Assembly: GCA_003152095.1 (NCBI GenBank)
Contig: PLZI01000011.1
Location: 3,545-50,684 of the forward strand
DNA: 47,140 nt
Direction of reading: 5' to 3'
From: Acidobacteriota bacterium
Lineage (GTDB): Bacteria > Acidobacteriota > Thermoanaerobaculia > UBA5066
Both the position numbers and the translations under genes were made by a program. The notes under the pieces were generated by a model that ran no database searches, had not been told where the DNA came from, and saw nothing but the letters and a program-made list of their open reading frames with translations. Below, one piece after another: positions 1 through 8,217 of the stretch. Position 1 is the first letter of the stretch. Each line of letters starts with the position of its first letter.

Positions 1-1274
1 CCGCCGCCATACGTGCCGTCCGCGAAGAGACCGAGGGCGATCAGCCCCCAGGCGCCGTTGAAGCCGTGGACGGCGATGGCACCGACCGGGTCGTCTAGTT
101 TCAGCGTGTTCTCGATGAAGAGGGCCGCATACACGACGAGCACGCCGGCCACGGCTCCGATCAGGACGGCGGCCGGGCCCGTGACGAAGGCGCAGGGCGC
201 GGTGATCGCGACGAGGCCCGCGAGGAGACCGTTCCCGCTCATGGAGGGGTCGGGCCGTCCGTACTTCTTCCAGGTGGTGAGGTAGGCCAGCATGGCGCCC
301 GAAGCGGAGGCGAGCATCGTGTTCGTCGCGACGACTCCGATCCTGAGGTCCGTGCCCGAGAGCGTCGAGCCGGCATTGAAACCGAACCACCCGAAGGCCA
401 GGATCAGGCACCCGGAGAGCGCCATTGGAAGATTGTGGCCCGGGATCGCCTGCGCCACGCCTTTTACGAATTTCCCGATTCTCGGCCCGAGCACGATGAC
501 GCCGGTCAACGCCATCACGCCGCCGGTCAGGTGGACGACGCCGGAGCCGGCAAAGTCCACGTATCCGTGGCCGAGCCCGACGTATTTGCCGAGGGTCGAA
601 AGCCAGCCGCCTCCCCACGCCCACGCGGCGAAGATCGGATAGATGATCATCGACGCCGCGAACCCATAGATCGTGAAGGCGGAGAGCTTCCAGCGCTCGG
701 CCATGGCGCCGGTCGGGATCGTCAGCGCCGTGTCCATGAAGACCATCTGGAAGAGGAAAATGCAGAACGCCGAGACGTCGTAGGCAGCGCCTGTCAGGAA
801 AAAGCCCTTCCCGCCGAAGAGCCCCCAAAGGTTTCCTCCGATCGTCGGTCCGATCATTTTTGCCATCTCGGCGGGCGCGGTGACGGACGCGCCGGCGGCG
901 GCACCCGAGCCGCCCATCTGGAGGGCAAAACCCATCGCCCAGAAGCCCATGATCCCAATGGCGTAGATCATGAGGTTGAGCATCATGGTGTGGGCGGCGT
1001 TCTTGGCCCGCGTGAAACCGGTCTCGGCCATCGCAAACCCCAACTGCATGAACATCACGAGGAAGCCCGCGATCAGGGTCCAGACGAAGTTGATCGACAC
1101 ACGCGTCTGGCCGAGGGCCGCTCCGATCTCTTCGAGCGTGGGCTTGCCCGCGACCTGCGCGGGCACGTTCGCGATTCCGCCCGTCTTGTCGCCGGTCGCG
1201 TCCGCGAAAAGCGCCCACGACACGAGGAGCAATCCGGCCAGCGCGAGGAAAAAAATCGGCTTCTTCTTCGTCAT
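1..1274 (-). CDS. amtB: Ammonium transporter, Amt family (3' end outside window)
   Basis: Conducts ammonium/ammonia across the inner membrane. Reading leftwards from an ATG at 1274, the frame stays open to the window edge, so the C-terminus is missing. The start is supported by a GGGAGGGTGA ribosome-binding sequence 4 bases upstream. The N-terminus (MTKKKPIFFLALAG) looks like a signal peptide, followed by an Ala/Thr-rich linker and repeated membrane segments. Family signatures are visible: FVWTLIAGFLVMFMQ, DFAGSGVVHLTGG (first pore histidine), GWFGFNAGS, and near the edge AVHGFNGAWG (second pore histidine). A glnB/glnK partner, usual for amtB, is not seen upstream; it could lie beyond the left edge. 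The assignment is secure; the paralogue type is not resolved. Confidence 0.95.
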   Translation of the reverse strand, partial: MTKKKPIFFLALAGLLLVSWALFADATGDKTGGIANVPAQVAGKPTLEEIGAALGQTRVSINFVWTLIAGFLVMFMQLGFAMAETGFTRAKNAAHTMMLNLMIYAIGIMGFWAMGFALQMGGSGAAAGASVTAPAEMAKMIGPTIGGNLWGLFGGKGFFLTGAAYDVSAFCIFLFQMVFMDTALTIPTGAMAERWKLSAFTIYGFAASMIIYPIFAAWAWGGGWLSTLGKYVGLGHGYVDFAGSGVVHLTGGVMALTGVIVLGPRIGKFVKGVAQAIPGHNLPMALSGCLILAFGWFGFNAGSTLSGTDLRIGVVATNTMLASASGAMLAYLTTWKKYGRPDPSMSGNGLLAGLVAITAPCAFVTGPAAVLIGAVAGVLVVYAALFIENTLKLDDPVGAIAVHGFNGAWGLIALGLFADGTYGG

Positions 1275-1494
1275 ACAGTCACCCTCCCGTCGCGCGCCCC
1301 TCGCACGGCGCGTGCCGCCTCGCGTTTTCTTCCGCGGACGGCTCGGAAGTCGTTCCAAGAACGGGGCTAGGCGCCGCGCAGCCGGGCCACGGCAGAAGCG
1401 CCATAGGGAGACAAGAAAGTAGGATCACGCTTCTTGGGAGACATTATTGTATGAGGTTGCGGGGGCTGAGACTGACCCGGGAGCGCGGCACGCT

Positions 1495-1737
1495 CTAGCC
1501 GACGTCCTTCAGCGCCCGGGCCACCTCGGCCGCGTGCTGTTTCGGCGAAACCGACTCTTAGATCTTCGCGATCCTCCCTTTCGAGTCGATGAGGAACGTC
1601 TTTCTCTTCGCGATGCCGAAGGCGAGTCCACGCCATAGCGGCGGATCACCTCGCCCTTGGAATCGGCCAGGAGCGGAAACGTCAGATCATTTTTCTTCGC
1701 GAACTTCTCCTGCGCCGCGAGACGCCGGCTTGACTCA
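1495..1737 (-). pseudogene. Decayed peroxiredoxin (Bcp/AhpC-TSA type) remnant
   Basis: On the minus strand the fragments EKFAKKNDLTFPLLADSKGE..RRYGVD and then FGIAKRKTFLIDSKGRIAKI can be read; this is the typical C-terminal half of a thiol peroxidase of the Bcp group. The two pieces are in different frames, as if one base had been lost between GVDSP and FGIAK. The second piece meets an in-frame TAA and then continues ESVSPKQHAAEVARALKDVG to a natural-looking stop. The N-terminal half with the catalytic cysteine is absent: homology stops where the promoter of the initiator tRNA begins. I therefore call it a non-functional remnant. A sequencing error could explain the frameshift but not the missing half. 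Confidence 0.75.
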
Positions 1738-1758
1738 CGGCGACCGTACCGCTATCGT
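1730..1758 (+). promoter_or_regulatory. Sigma-70-type promoter of the initiator tRNA gene
   Basis: TTGACT at 1730-1735, a 17-base spacer and TATCGT at 1753-1758 lie 12 bases before the tRNA 5' end. This is the right distance for a short tRNA leader. The -35 box falls at the truncated end of the peroxiredoxin remnant. Confidence 0.65.
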
Positions 1759-1770
1759 CTCCCTCCCTGT

Positions 1771-1847
<77 letters not shown>

Positions 1848-1855
1848 GTAAACAC

Positions 1856-1890
1856 AAGGGGTTAGCTCGGACTGGGCTAACCCCTTTTTC
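1856..1890 (+). terminator. Rho-independent terminator after tRNA-fMet
   Basis: A perfect 11-bp stem (AAGGGGTTAGC at 1856-1866 with GCTAACCCCTT at 1876-1886) and a 9-base loop run into TTTTT. It starts 9 bases after the tRNA CCA. Confidence 0.93.
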
Positions 1891-1913
1891 TCTCCGCCGT
1901 CGGGGGCACGCGC

Positions 1914-2795
1914 TCAGCCGAGGTGGCCCATGCGCCCGTCGCGATAGTCCTCGATCGCCTGCCGGATCTCGCGTTCGGTGTTCATGACGAACGGCCCATA
2001 CCCGGCCACGGGCTCGTCGATCGGCGTTCCCGAAAGTAGCAGGACGGTGGAGTCGGATCCGGCCTCGATCGAGAGCGTCTCGCCGTCGCGATCCAGGACC
2101 GCCAATTCCCCTTCGTCGACCGACTTCGAACCGTTGACGCGTCCGCCGCCGCGAAGGAAGAGCAGCGCGGTGGACTGCCCGGCCGGCACGTTGAGGTTCG
2201 CGACTTTCCCGGCCTTTAGCCTCATGTCCCACAGCTCGATCGGCGTGAACGTCCGGGCCGGACCCTTCGCTTTCTCGAACTCTCCCGCGATCACCCGGAC
2301 CGTCCCGGCGCCGCCCGAGAGCGGAACGACGGGCGTCCGCCGCTCCAGGACGTCCTGATACCCGGGCGGGCTCTTCTTGAAATTCGTGGGCAGGTTCACC
2401 CAGAGCTGCACCATCTCGAGCGTGCCGCCCTTTTCCGTGAACGCGCGCCCGTGCATTTCCTCGTGCACGATGCCCGAGGCGGCGGTCATCCACTGGACGT
2501 CGCCCGGCCCGATCCGGCCTTGGTGTCCAGCCGAGTCTCGGTGTTCGATTTCACCCTGATAGGCGATCGTCACCGTCTCGAAACCCCGATGCGGGTGCTC
2601 GCCCACGCCGCGCGGAGCCTGGGCCGGCGGAAACTCCGCGGGGGCCGCGTAGTCGAGAAGAAGGAAGGGACTGAGGGATGGGGCGGAGTCGTACGAGAAC
2701 ATCGAACGAACGGGAAAGCCGTCACCGACCCAGTGCCGGGGCGGGGCCTGCTCGATCCCGAGGAGTCGCTTCGAACGATTCAGGGTCGTCTTCAT
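1914..2795 (-). CDS. Pirin family protein
   Basis: Bicupin protein of the pirin family, 293 residues. Bacterial members include quercetin 2,3-dioxygenases and redox-related proteins; the actual substrate cannot be told from sequence. Metal-site histidines of the N-terminal cupin are visible in HPHRGFETVT, in IEHRDSAGHQG and in the later GIVHEE. I chose the ATG at 2795 (MKTTLNRSKRLLG) because GAAGGAT lies 7-12 bases upstream; the open frame extends 12 codons further but without a site. It follows the DoxX gene by 32 bases on the same strand, and both read away from an HxlR-type regulator. Pirin, DoxX and HxlR are a common redox-stress neighbourhood in bacteria, so joint control by that regulator is likely. 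Confidence 0.92.
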   Translation of the reverse strand: MKTTLNRSKRLLGIEQAPPRHWVGDGFPVRSMFSYDSAPSLSPFLLLDYAAPAEFPPAQAPRGVGEHPHRGFETVTIAYQGEIEHRDSAGHQGRIGPGDVQWMTAASGIVHEEMHGRAFTEKGGTLEMVQLWVNLPTNFKKSPPGYQDVLERRTPVVPLSGGAGTVRVIAGEFEKAKGPARTFTPIELWDMRLKAGKVANLNVPAGQSTALLFLRGGGRVNGSKSVDEGELAVLDRDGETLSIEAGSDSTVLLLSGTPIDEPVAGYGPFVMNTEREIRQAIEDYRDGRMGHLG

Positions 2796-2827
2796 AGGGG
2801 CAATCCTTCTCGTGGCGGTTTTTCCGG

Positions 2828-3337
2828 TCACGCCGCAACGGATGGCGCGGCAGTCCGGCGCCGGAGCGCCAGGTTCAGGGCGCCGCCGAGAATTCCGGCG
2901 GCGAGTGCCGCCCAGCTCACCGGCGAAGTCGAGAGGGACGTGAGGTCGAGGAGCGCGTCGAGGGAGTAATGACCGGGGCCCGTGAGCGTGAGCGCCGCTG
3001 CGGAGATGCCGTAGAGCAGCGGGATTTCGATGCCGTTCGACGCCGCGAAGAGCCCGTGTGGGGCGTGAACGCTGACCGCGGCCACGATCATGACCGAGAG
3101 CATCAAGGCCGGACCGATGGAGCCCAAGAGACCCAGCGCCATCAGGAGGCCGCTCCCAATCTCACTGATTGCGGCGGCCGAGGCGAAGAGGCGCCCCGGG
3201 CGGAACCCGAGTGATTCGAACATTCCGCTGACGCCAGCCAAGCCGGGGCCCCCGAACCATCCGAAGAGTTTCTGCGCACCGTGCGCCGCCATGAGGAGCC
3301 CCAGCACGAGCCGGAGGACGAGCAGTCCCGTGTCCAT
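2828..3337 (-). CDS. DoxX family membrane protein
   Basis: Small integral membrane protein, 169 residues, with four hydrophobic segments. The typical DoxX opening is present (LVLRLVLGLLMAAHGAQKLFGWFGG), followed by a Pro/Gly-rich turn. Family members are linked to thiosulfate:quinone oxidoreductase subunits and to oxidative-stress membrane complexes; the exact role here is unknown. The ATG at 3337 is preferred over upstream in-frame codons because AAGGAGAT lies 8 bases before it. It is the first gene of a two-gene transcript with the pirin gene and has a good promoter at 3391-3418 that overlaps a palindrome. Confidence 0.9.
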   Translation of the reverse strand: MDTGLLVLRLVLGLLMAAHGAQKLFGWFGGPGLAGVSGMFESLGFRPGRLFASAAAISEIGSGLLMALGLLGSIGPALMLSVMIVAAVSVHAPHGLFAASNGIEIPLLYGISAAALTLTGPGHYSLDALLDLTSLSTSPVSWAALAAGILGGALNLALRRRTAAPSVAA

Positions 3338-3390
3338 GAGTCGATCTCCTTCCTCGGGACGTCGAGGACGTCTCGCCCGAGGGAAGCGAC

Positions 3391-3418
3391 TATATATAAC
3401 ATAGTGACTATAAGTCAA
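3391..3418 (-). promoter_or_regulatory. Promoter of the doxX-pirin transcript
   Basis: On the minus strand, TTGACT (3418-3413), a 16-base spacer and TATATA (3396-3391) form a good sigma-70-type promoter about 55 bases before the doxX ATG. It sits in the only AT-rich island of this region. Confidence 0.6.
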
Positions 3419-3427
3419 ATAGTTACT
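3403..3427. promoter_or_regulatory. Palindromic operator, probably for the HxlR-type regulator
   Basis: AGTGACTAT (3403-3411) and ATAGTTACT (3419-3427) are inverted copies matching at 8 of 9 positions, separated by AAGTCAA. The element covers the -35 box of the doxX promoter and lies 44 bases before the regulator's likely ATG. HxlR-type winged-helix proteins usually bind such sites between themselves and a divergent target. Binding by the adjacent regulator is an inference. Confidence 0.6.
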
Positions 3428-3471
3428 TGTACCGATGGAGCCGGTCGACTATCCTCCGGCCAGTGAGAAGA

Positions 3472-3855
3472 ATGCGAGAGTCCTCCGCGCCCGACCTGGC
3501 CTTGTGCGGCCGGTTTCACCGGGCGATCGAGCTGATCGGCCGCCGGTGGACGGGCGCCATCGTTTTCCTGCTGCTTCGCTCGCGCTGCCGGTTCGCGACG
3601 CTCCGCGACGCCATCCCGGCCATCACCGACCGCATGCTGAGCGAGCGACTGCAGGAGCTGGAAGAGGAAGGGATCGTGGAGCGTACGGTCGTCCCGGCGA
3701 CGCCCATCCGCGTCGAATACGCGCTGACGAGGAAGGGGCGGGCCCTGGCCTCCGCGATCGACGCCATGGCCGCCTGGGCGGAGCGCTGGGTCGAGCCCGG
3801 CTCGCGAACCAAGAAGGTCGAGAGCGCTCGCCGCACCCGCCGCCGGGCGTCGTGA
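3472..3855 (+). CDS. HxlR-family winged-helix transcriptional regulator
   Basis: DNA-binding repressor/activator of about 127 residues. The family core is visible: FHRAIELIGRRWTGAIVFLLLRSRCRFATLRDAI (helix-turn-helix start), then ITDRMLSERLQELEEEGIVERTV (recognition helix and wing) and YALTRKGRALASAIDAMAAWAERW (C-terminal helix). I place the start at ATG 3472; GAGAAG lies directly upstream. A TTG at 3427 is in frame but would overlap the palindromic operator. A single cysteine (LCGRF) precedes the first helix, in the place where redox-sensing HxlR proteins carry their reactive cysteine; whether it senses oxidants is untested. The tail is basic. It is divergent from doxX-pirin and converges with the helicase gene, with only 10 bases between stops. 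Confidence 0.9.
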   Translation: MRESSAPDLALCGRFHRAIELIGRRWTGAIVFLLLRSRCRFATLRDAIPAITDRMLSERLQELEEEGIVERTVVPATPIRVEYALTRKGRALASAIDAMAAWAERWVEPGSRTKKVESARRTRRRAS

Positions 3856-3865
3856 TCCGGCGAAC

Positions 3866-6457
3866 TCAGGTTCCGATTCGCCGGATCCTCAGGATCGGGC
3901 CGTCCGGCACACTCCCGTCCCTGAGGTCGATGCCCGCGAAGATCGCCCACGTGTGATCGCCCTTCGGATCGAGGAGGGTGTGCGTGACTTCCCACTGGCG
4001 CGGACCGGCGGCCTTCAGGTTCGTCAGGTGGTGGAGCCGCGCCTCGGCGCCCGAAACCAGCTCGCCATACTCGTCGAAGAACGGTGTTATCGCGGCCTCG
4101 AAACGCTCCGCGTCCCAGCGGTTCTCGGCCGCACTCGCAGGCTCGGCTGCCTCGGGGCCCTGGTACACGCGCTCCGCCGCCTCTTCCCAGTCCTTCTTCG
4201 CGAGCGCCCGGACGAGAAGCTGTGCCTCCGCGCGCACGCGCGCCGCGAAGACCCTGGGGTTCGAAAGGAGCTCCGTGAGCCACGAGGCTTCCGTTTGCCT
4301 CGCGGGCTGCGCGACCTGCGCCTTCTCCGCGAGGAGGAGCTCGGGATGGCGAAGGCTCTCCCACTCTTCCAGAAGGCTCGCGTCCGTCTCTCCGACGAGC
4401 GAACGGAAGAAGCCGAGCGCGTCCCAGAGCTCGTCGGTTTTCGCGGCTTCCGGGATCGTCTGATCCAGCGTCTTGTAGAGCTGTGAGAGATACCGCAGCA
4501 AGACGCCTTCGCTTCTTTCCAGGCCGTAGCTCTTCACGTAATCCGAGAAGCCGGCAAACGTCTCGAACATCTCGCGTCCAATCGACTTTGGACTCACGTC
4601 CGAGCCCGCGGCCCACGGATGCGCGGCGCGGAACGCGTTGAAGGCACCGTAGAGGAAGTCTGCGAGCGGCTTGGGATGCGTCACCTCCTCGAGGCGGGCC
4701 ATGCGCTCCTCGTATGGAACACCCTCCGCCTTGAGCTCCGCGACGAGCTTGCCTTTCGCACGGTCCACCTGCCTCCTCAGAATCACGTCCGGGTCTTCGA
4801 GGATCGACTCCACGACCGTGACGGCGTCTACAGCGTATGTCGGGGACGCGGAATCGAGCTCCTCGAGCGCGGACAGCGCGAAGAGCGACAGCGCCTGGTG
4901 AAGAGAGAAATCCCACTGGAGATCCTCGGCCACGACGACGCGGTACGGCCGCTCGCCGGCGAGGCCGATGATCCCCGCCCTGTAGAGCGAGCGCACGAGA
5001 ACGGCCGCCTGCTTCACGAGCCGGCGCTTGACGCCGTCGTCCTCGTGGCAGCGCGCGATGAGGTCGCGGAGGGGAGAGAAGTTCCGCGCCGCGCCCTCCC
5101 CTTCATCCCGCTGAAGGAGGGACAACACCATTCCGTGCGTCAGCCGGAAGCGGGATGTCAGGGTCTCGGGAGGCCGTGCGATCAGCTTCTGAAACGTCTC
5201 GACGGTCCAGAACACCTCACCTTTCGGCGGAGCCCTTACGGTCCGGTTTCTCTTGCCCGACACCTCGGACTTCTTTTCGGCCTGCCGCTTGTCGACGATG
5301 TGCTCGGGCGCCTGGGCGACCACACTCCCGCGATCGTCGAATCCCCGGCGGCCCGCGCGCCCCGAGATCTGCTTGAACTCGCGGACCGAAAGAAGGCCCA
5401 CCTTCGACCCGTCGAACTTCGCGAGCTTCGTGAAGAGGACCGTCCTGATCGGGATGTTCACGCCGACGCCCAGCGTGTCGGTTCCGCAGATGACGTGGAG
5501 GAGTCCCTTCTGGGCGAGCTGTTCCACGAGGAGACGGTATTTGGGAAGGAGTCCGGCGTGGTGAACGCCGACTCCAAACGAAAGGAACCGCCGGAACTCC
5601 TTGCCATAGGGCGTTGCAAGGCGCCTTCCGGCGACGATCTTCCGGATCTCTTCTCGTTCCTCCCGGCTTCCGATCTTCACGCTCGTCAGCGACTGCGCGA
5701 GCTCCGCGCACTCGCGCTGCGTGAAGTTCACGACGTAAATGGGGCTCTTCTTCTGCGCCAGCAGGTCTTCGATCGTCTCGTGAAGCGGAGTCTCACGGTA
5801 TTCGTAGTCGAGCGGCACCGGCCGATCCTCGGACGTGATGTGCGCGACCTCGCGACCCGTGTCGCGTTTCAATCGCTCCGCGATCGCGCGCGTGTCGCCG
5901 AGCGTCGCCGACATGAGGAGGAACTGGGTCTCCGGCAGGATGAGGAGCGGCACCTGCCAGGCGACGCCGCGTTCCTTGTCCGCGTAGTAGTGGAACTCGT
6001 CCATGACGACGTACGGTGCCGCGAGGTTCGAGCCGAGGCGGAGCGCCATGTTCGAGAGAACCTCCGCCGTGCAGCAAAGGACGCTCGCCTCTGCGTTGAT
6101 GCTCGCGTCCCCGGTGAGCATTCCGACGTTCTCGGGTCCGAGCTCCGAGCAAAGAGAGAAGAACTTCTCGCTCGCGAGGGCCTTGATCGGACTCGTGTAG
6201 AACGACACGCGGCCTTCGCAAGCGGCCTTGAAGTGGAGGCCGAGGGCCACGAGCGACTTGCCGGACCCCGTGGGCGTCCCGAGAATCACGTGCTTCCCCG
6301 CCATGATCTCGAGGAGCGCCTCCTCCTGGGCCGGGTAGAGGGTGAGGCCGCCGGCGGAGACCCAGTCGAGGAAGAGACCGAGAATCTCGTCGGCGTCCGT
6401 CGTTCCACGGGGCGGGATCCGGTCCGCGAGCGGAGCGATGACCCCCATGCGGGTCAT
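3866..6457 (-). CDS. Ski2-like DEAD/DEAH-box helicase with C-terminal DUF3516-type region
   Basis: ATP-dependent RNA/DNA helicase, 863 residues. Superfamily 2 motifs in order: Walker A TPTGSGKS (61-68), PIKALASEKF (motif Ia), TGD, TAEVL, DEFH (153-156), SAT (183-185), then in the second RecA domain YVVNFTQRECAEL, CGTDTLGVGVNIP and QISGRAGRRG (363-372). This pattern is Ski2/Mtr4-like rather than RhlE-like. The C-terminal half (about 400-863) is long and without enzymatic motifs and resembles the DUF3516 region that follows such helicases in bacteria; I recall this from family knowledge and could not check it. ATG at 6457 or a second ATG at 6448 are both possible starts. Its substrate is unknown; a role in RNA turnover or repair is possible. 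Confidence 0.88.
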   Translation of the reverse strand: MTRMGVIAPLADRIPPRGTTDADEILGLFLDWVSAGGLTLYPAQEEALLEIMAGKHVILGTPTGSGKSLVALGLHFKAACEGRVSFYTSPIKALASEKFFSLCSELGPENVGMLTGDASINAEASVLCCTAEVLSNMALRLGSNLAAPYVVMDEFHYYADKERGVAWQVPLLILPETQFLLMSATLGDTRAIAERLKRDTGREVAHITSEDRPVPLDYEYRETPLHETIEDLLAQKKSPIYVVNFTQRECAELAQSLTSVKIGSREEREEIRKIVAGRRLATPYGKEFRRFLSFGVGVHHAGLLPKYRLLVEQLAQKGLLHVICGTDTLGVGVNIPIRTVLFTKLAKFDGSKVGLLSVREFKQISGRAGRRGFDDRGSVVAQAPEHIVDKRQAEKKSEVSGKRNRTVRAPPKGEVFWTVETFQKLIARPPETLTSRFRLTHGMVLSLLQRDEGEGAARNFSPLRDLIARCHEDDGVKRRLVKQAAVLVRSLYRAGIIGLAGERPYRVVVAEDLQWDFSLHQALSLFALSALEELDSASPTYAVDAVTVVESILEDPDVILRRQVDRAKGKLVAELKAEGVPYEERMARLEEVTHPKPLADFLYGAFNAFRAAHPWAAGSDVSPKSIGREMFETFAGFSDYVKSYGLERSEGVLLRYLSQLYKTLDQTIPEAAKTDELWDALGFFRSLVGETDASLLEEWESLRHPELLLAEKAQVAQPARQTEASWLTELLSNPRVFAARVRAEAQLLVRALAKKDWEEAAERVYQGPEAAEPASAAENRWDAERFEAAITPFFDEYGELVSGAEARLHHLTNLKAAGPRQWEVTHTLLDPKGDHTWAIFAGIDLRDGSVPDGPILRIRRIGT

Positions 6458-7983
6458 TGTTCCACGATGAAGCGGTATCGTGTCCCGTGTCCCTTACGGA
6501 GGTTTCAGATGCCTCGTCCCGTTCGCATCGGCATCCGGGGCGTCTGACGCGCTCGTCCGCGGCGCGCGTTCTCCTGTGGGCGGCGGTCCTCCTCGGGACG
6601 GCCGCCCGCGTCGCCGTCCTCGTGATCCGTCCGCTGTGGGCCGACGAGATCTTCACGCTGACGCTGGCGAAGAAGAGCGTGCCGGAGATTCTCGCGGCGC
6701 TGCGCGTCGACTCGGGCCCTCCACTTCACTATCTCCTCGCGCATGTCCTCCTCGCGCCGTTCGGCCCGGCCCCGGGCCCCGCCGACGTCCTCGTGCGCGT
6801 CCTCTCTCTCGTCGCGTCTCTCCTCCACCTGCCGCTTCTCGTCGTCGTGGCGCGGCGCCTCGGCCGGCCGGCGCTCGGCCTGCCCGCGGCCGCCCTCTTT
6901 GCGATCTTCCCGCTCGCCGTGGCGTACGCCGCGGAAGGACGCGCCTACGCGCTCGCGTCGCTCCTCGCGCTCGTCGCCTTCGAGCGGGCGCTTACTCTCA
7001 GGGAACGGCCGCACGCCGCCGTCGCCGCAGGGCTGACGCTCGCAGCGGCCGGAGCGGTTCTGACTCACTACCTCGCGGTGTTTCCGATCGCGGCTCTCGC
7101 GATTCTCGCGTGGGGCGCGCGGCCCGCGAGCCGCCGCGCGCTCATCATCTCGGGATTCGCCGCGGCCGTGCTCACGGCGCCCTGGGCACCGACCGCGCTT
7201 CACCAGCCGCGGGCGGCGATGGCGTGGCTGAAAGGCCCTGAATTCGGATCGGCGCCCGCGAACGTCCTCGTGAACCTCGCCTTCGGCGCCGACCCGCAGG
7301 ACTACGCCGAGGGCATCACGACGGCGCTGCGCATCGGTGCGGCCGCGCTGCTCGCGTTCGTCGTCGCCTACGCGTTCCTCCGAGGGCCGCGCCTCCTTGG
7401 GGTCTTCGTCGTGACCGCGGGAGGGCTCCTCCTCGCGGGCCAAGTCGTCACGGGCGCGCTCCTCCTTCCTCTCGGAAGGACGGCGGTCGTCTTCCTTCCC
7501 TTCGTCGCGCTTCTCTTCGCGGCGGCTCCTCCCTTCTTCGCGCTCGCGGCGGGAGCCGTCGCGGCCGCCGCGCTCGCGCACCGGATTCCGCACGACGCAG
7601 AGGCTTCGGTCGGCGAGCTCCTCACGCGCTTTGTCGCACCGCACGTGAGGGAAGGACGAACCGTGTGTGCCGCCGGTTACCTCGGGCCCGAGCTCTCGTA
7701 CCGGCTCGCGCGCGCGGGCGCCCCCGCCCACGTGGTGTTCTTTCCGGCCGCCGTCGCGGCGCACCCCGGTTGGTACCGCGAAGAGGAGATCCCGCGCGAG
7801 GCGCTTTCGGGCGAGGCCGAGGCGCTCCTCGCGTCTCCCGACCGTCCCACGCTCTACGTGCTTCCGCGCGGGTTTCGCGCGAGTCGCGCGCTCGCGTCCC
7901 GCCTCGCGCCCCTCCAGCCGCGGCGGCTCCTCGGGAATCCGCTCCTCGATGTCGTGGAGATCCCAGATTCCGCGGCGCGCTAA
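6457..7983 (+). CDS. Glycosyltransferase family 39-like (GT-C) membrane protein
   Basis: Polytopic inner-membrane protein, up to 508 residues, resembling ArnT/PMT-type glycosyltransferases that move a sugar from a polyprenyl-phosphate donor to a lipid or protein acceptor. The GT-C hallmark acidic pair is seen in PLWADEIFTLTLAKK after the first membrane segment, followed by DSGPPLHYLLAHVLL (conserved PPL.Y loop) and AYAAEGRAYALASLLAL. About ten hydrophobic segments follow, then a soluble C-terminal part (about 395-508). The start is uncertain: the TTG at 6457 would overlap the start codon of the divergent helicase gene; the GTG at 6487 is an alternative. Neither has a good ribosome-binding sequence. 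Acceptor and sugar cannot be predicted. Confidence 0.8.
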   Translation: MFHDEAVSCPVSLTEVSDASSRSHRHPGRLTRSSAARVLLWAAVLLGTAARVAVLVIRPLWADEIFTLTLAKKSVPEILAALRVDSGPPLHYLLAHVLLAPFGPAPGPADVLVRVLSLVASLLHLPLLVVVARRLGRPALGLPAAALFAIFPLAVAYAAEGRAYALASLLALVAFERALTLRERPHAAVAAGLTLAAAGAVLTHYLAVFPIAALAILAWGARPASRRALIISGFAAAVLTAPWAPTALHQPRAAMAWLKGPEFGSAPANVLVNLAFGADPQDYAEGITTALRIGAAALLAFVVAYAFLRGPRLLGVFVVTAGGLLLAGQVVTGALLLPLGRTAVVFLPFVALLFAAAPPFFALAAGAVAAAALAHRIPHDAEASVGELLTRFVAPHVREGRTVCAAGYLGPELSYRLARAGAPAHVVFFPAAVAAHPGWYREEEIPREALSGEAEALLASPDRPTLYVLPRGFRASRALASRLAPLQPRRLLGNPLLDVVEIPDSAAR

Positions 7984-8217
7984 TGGACCGTTTGACGCGG
8001 CCCATCCGACGTGAGACCCTATTCTCCGGCTGACGGGCGCGTTCACGCGTCCCGGCCCCGAACCCAACAGGACCCGGATTCGACGCCATGTCAGGAGTCG
8101 ACCGCCCGCGTCCGTGCGATGGCCCCGCCGGCGATCCATCGCTCCCGCCCCGCCGGAGATTCCACGGGACGGACGTGCGTGCGCACGGGGCCGCCCCGGA
8201 AAGCGATTTTCTCTCTC

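Noticed and set aside
1367-1444. 25-codon minus-strand frame upstream of amtB (MSPKKRDPTFLSPYG...)
   Set aside because: No clear ribosome-binding site, no recognisable family; it is more likely part of the untranslated region.
4619-6547. Plus-strand open frame of 642 codons opposite the Ski2-like helicase
   Set aside because: No homology pattern; helicase motifs on the minus strand are intact in order.
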